DNA of 64,000 nt, taken from positions 2,480,001 to 2,544,000 of the forward strand of contig NC_012029.1 in the NCBI RefSeq assembly GCF_000022205.1, written 5' to 3'. A program made the position numbers and the translations under genes. This document shows, piece by piece, positions 63,432 through 64,000 of the stretch. The notes under the pieces are model-generated. The model was not told the DNA's origin. It saw nothing but the letters and a program-made list of their open reading frames with translations, and searched no databases. The first letter of the stretch is position 1; every line of letters starts with the position of its first letter. This DNA comes from Halorubrum lacusprofundi ATCC 49239. GTDB lineage: Archaea > Halobacteriota > Halobacteria > Halobacteriales > Haloferacaceae.

Positions 63432-64000
63432 ATGACCGAACACGGAACAGCGAAACCGTCAGACGAACTCCGGAAAGCCGCCATGCGGCGGCCGCACCTC
63501 CGCGAGCACCTTCGGGAGTTCAAACAGATAACGGGGGAGTTCCCGCAGTTCATCGAGGAGCCGAAAGACGAGTACGAGTCGAACCGCCCCAACGTCATCT
63601 ACCCCGTCGGCGGACCGATCTACAGCCACATCTACGGCGACCTCGGACAGGACACCAAGTACTACGCCATCGAGCCGGAGGTCTCCGGCCCGCAGGCGGA
63701 GGTCCTCAACGAGGTGAAAAACCGCCTCCTCACGGTGAGCGGCCAGCACAGCGCCCCCGACAGCGAATCCGAGTACGACGACCTCATCGAGGAGCTGTTA
63801 GAGGAGGTCACCCATGTCGACGAGCAGAACGGGGGGTTCCGTGGCAGCCTCTCGAAGGTGCTCAACATGGGGAAGCTGTCGGTCACCGAAGAGACCTACG
63901 AGAACATCCGCTACCGGCTCAACCGCGACATCGTGGGGCTCGGCCCGCTCGAACCGGTGATGCGCGACTCGGCCAACGAGGATATTCACGTCATCGGTCC
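63432..64000 (+). CDS. arlI: Archaellum motor ATPase ArlI, N-terminal part
   Basis: The window cuts the gene after 189 codons. The visible part is the N-terminal domain of the type IV-filament ATPase (PHLREHLREFKQITGEFPQF, then SVTEETYENIRYRLNRDIVG and GLGPLEPVMRDSANEDIHVI). The Walker motifs lie beyond 64000. ArlI powers filament assembly and rotation. A 22-codon frame at 63360-63428 precedes it and is separated by a TAA. Confidence 0.9.
   Translation, partial: MTEHGTAKPSDELRKAAMRRPHLREHLREFKQITGEFPQFIEEPKDEYESNRPNVIYPVGGPIYSHIYGDLGQDTKYYAIEPEVSGPQAEVLNEVKNRLLTVSGQHSAPDSESEYDDLIEELLEEVTHVDEQNGGFRGSLSKVLNMGKLSVTEETYENIRYRLNRDIVGLGPLEPVMRDSANEDIHVIG

Overview
The window comes from a haloarchaeon, most likely Halorubrum or a close relative (the genus is an inference). 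The evidence is high GC, strongly acidic proteins, leaderless genes with a TATA box about 25-30 bp upstream of the start codon, archaeal replication proteins (MCM, RFC, PriL, Hef), archaellum genes, L1-L10-L12 ribosomal genes and an archaetidylserine decarboxylase.

Layout. 1-556: repeat-rich, no convincing gene. 557-8882: DUF460 protein, tyrS, a NucS-N/zinc-finger protein, a RimK-RimB fusion, a Ski2/Hel308-like helicase and a TRAM protein. 8977-13723: mcm and a run of small haloarchaeal genes ending in an HTH regulator. 13838-17934: superoxide dismutase, pirin, HAD hydrolase, and pssD with rfcC. 18062-22890: a carbohydrate ABC importer with operator-like repeats in front. 22903-28694: small membrane and stress-type proteins, tRNA-Val, priL and a SWIM protein. 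28824-30944: L1-L10-L12 operon with a leader hairpin. 31152-36879: acyl-CoA (propionyl-CoA type) carboxylase genes, interrupted by an IS1341/IS605-type element whose tnpB carries one in-frame stop. 37006-43277: SWIM, TRAM, Tfx-like, metallo-beta-lactamase, molybdopterin oxidoreductase and hef. 43330-50098: a 34-codon gene, a DUF5807-like gene, acyl-CoA synthetase, metY-metX and a DHH phosphoesterase. 50138-64000: a signalling and motility region with a receiver/HalX regulator, KaiC-like ATPase, winged-helix protein, archaellin, surface protein, cheY-cheC-cheD, an arlC-arlD/E fusion, arlF, arlG, arlH and the start of arlI.

How they work together. The last 13 kb encode most of an archaellum: filament protein, stator and platform proteins ArlF/G, switch proteins ArlCDE, motor regulator ArlH, motor ATPase ArlI and the CheY/CheC/CheD adaptation proteins. 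PccB, PccX and PccA together make a biotin-dependent carboxylase. metY and metX form a two-gene methionine or homocysteine operon. The four ABC genes form one sugar importer.

Most unusual features: (i) a low-GC patch in mcm exactly over the Walker A region where haloarchaeal mcm inteins insert; (ii) a dispersed minus-strand element of the form TATA, a GTTGGCGCG block, a variable middle, and GGCTGGGGCTTTGGAGG; (iii) a tnpB broken by one TGA with its right-end hairpin still present; (iv) the RimK-RimB fusion; (v) a perfect 54-bp duplication in a membrane gene; (vi) an RFC subunit lacking the Walker B glutamate; (vii) a promoter-backed 34-aa gene beside hef. I saw no CRISPR array, rRNA or prophage.
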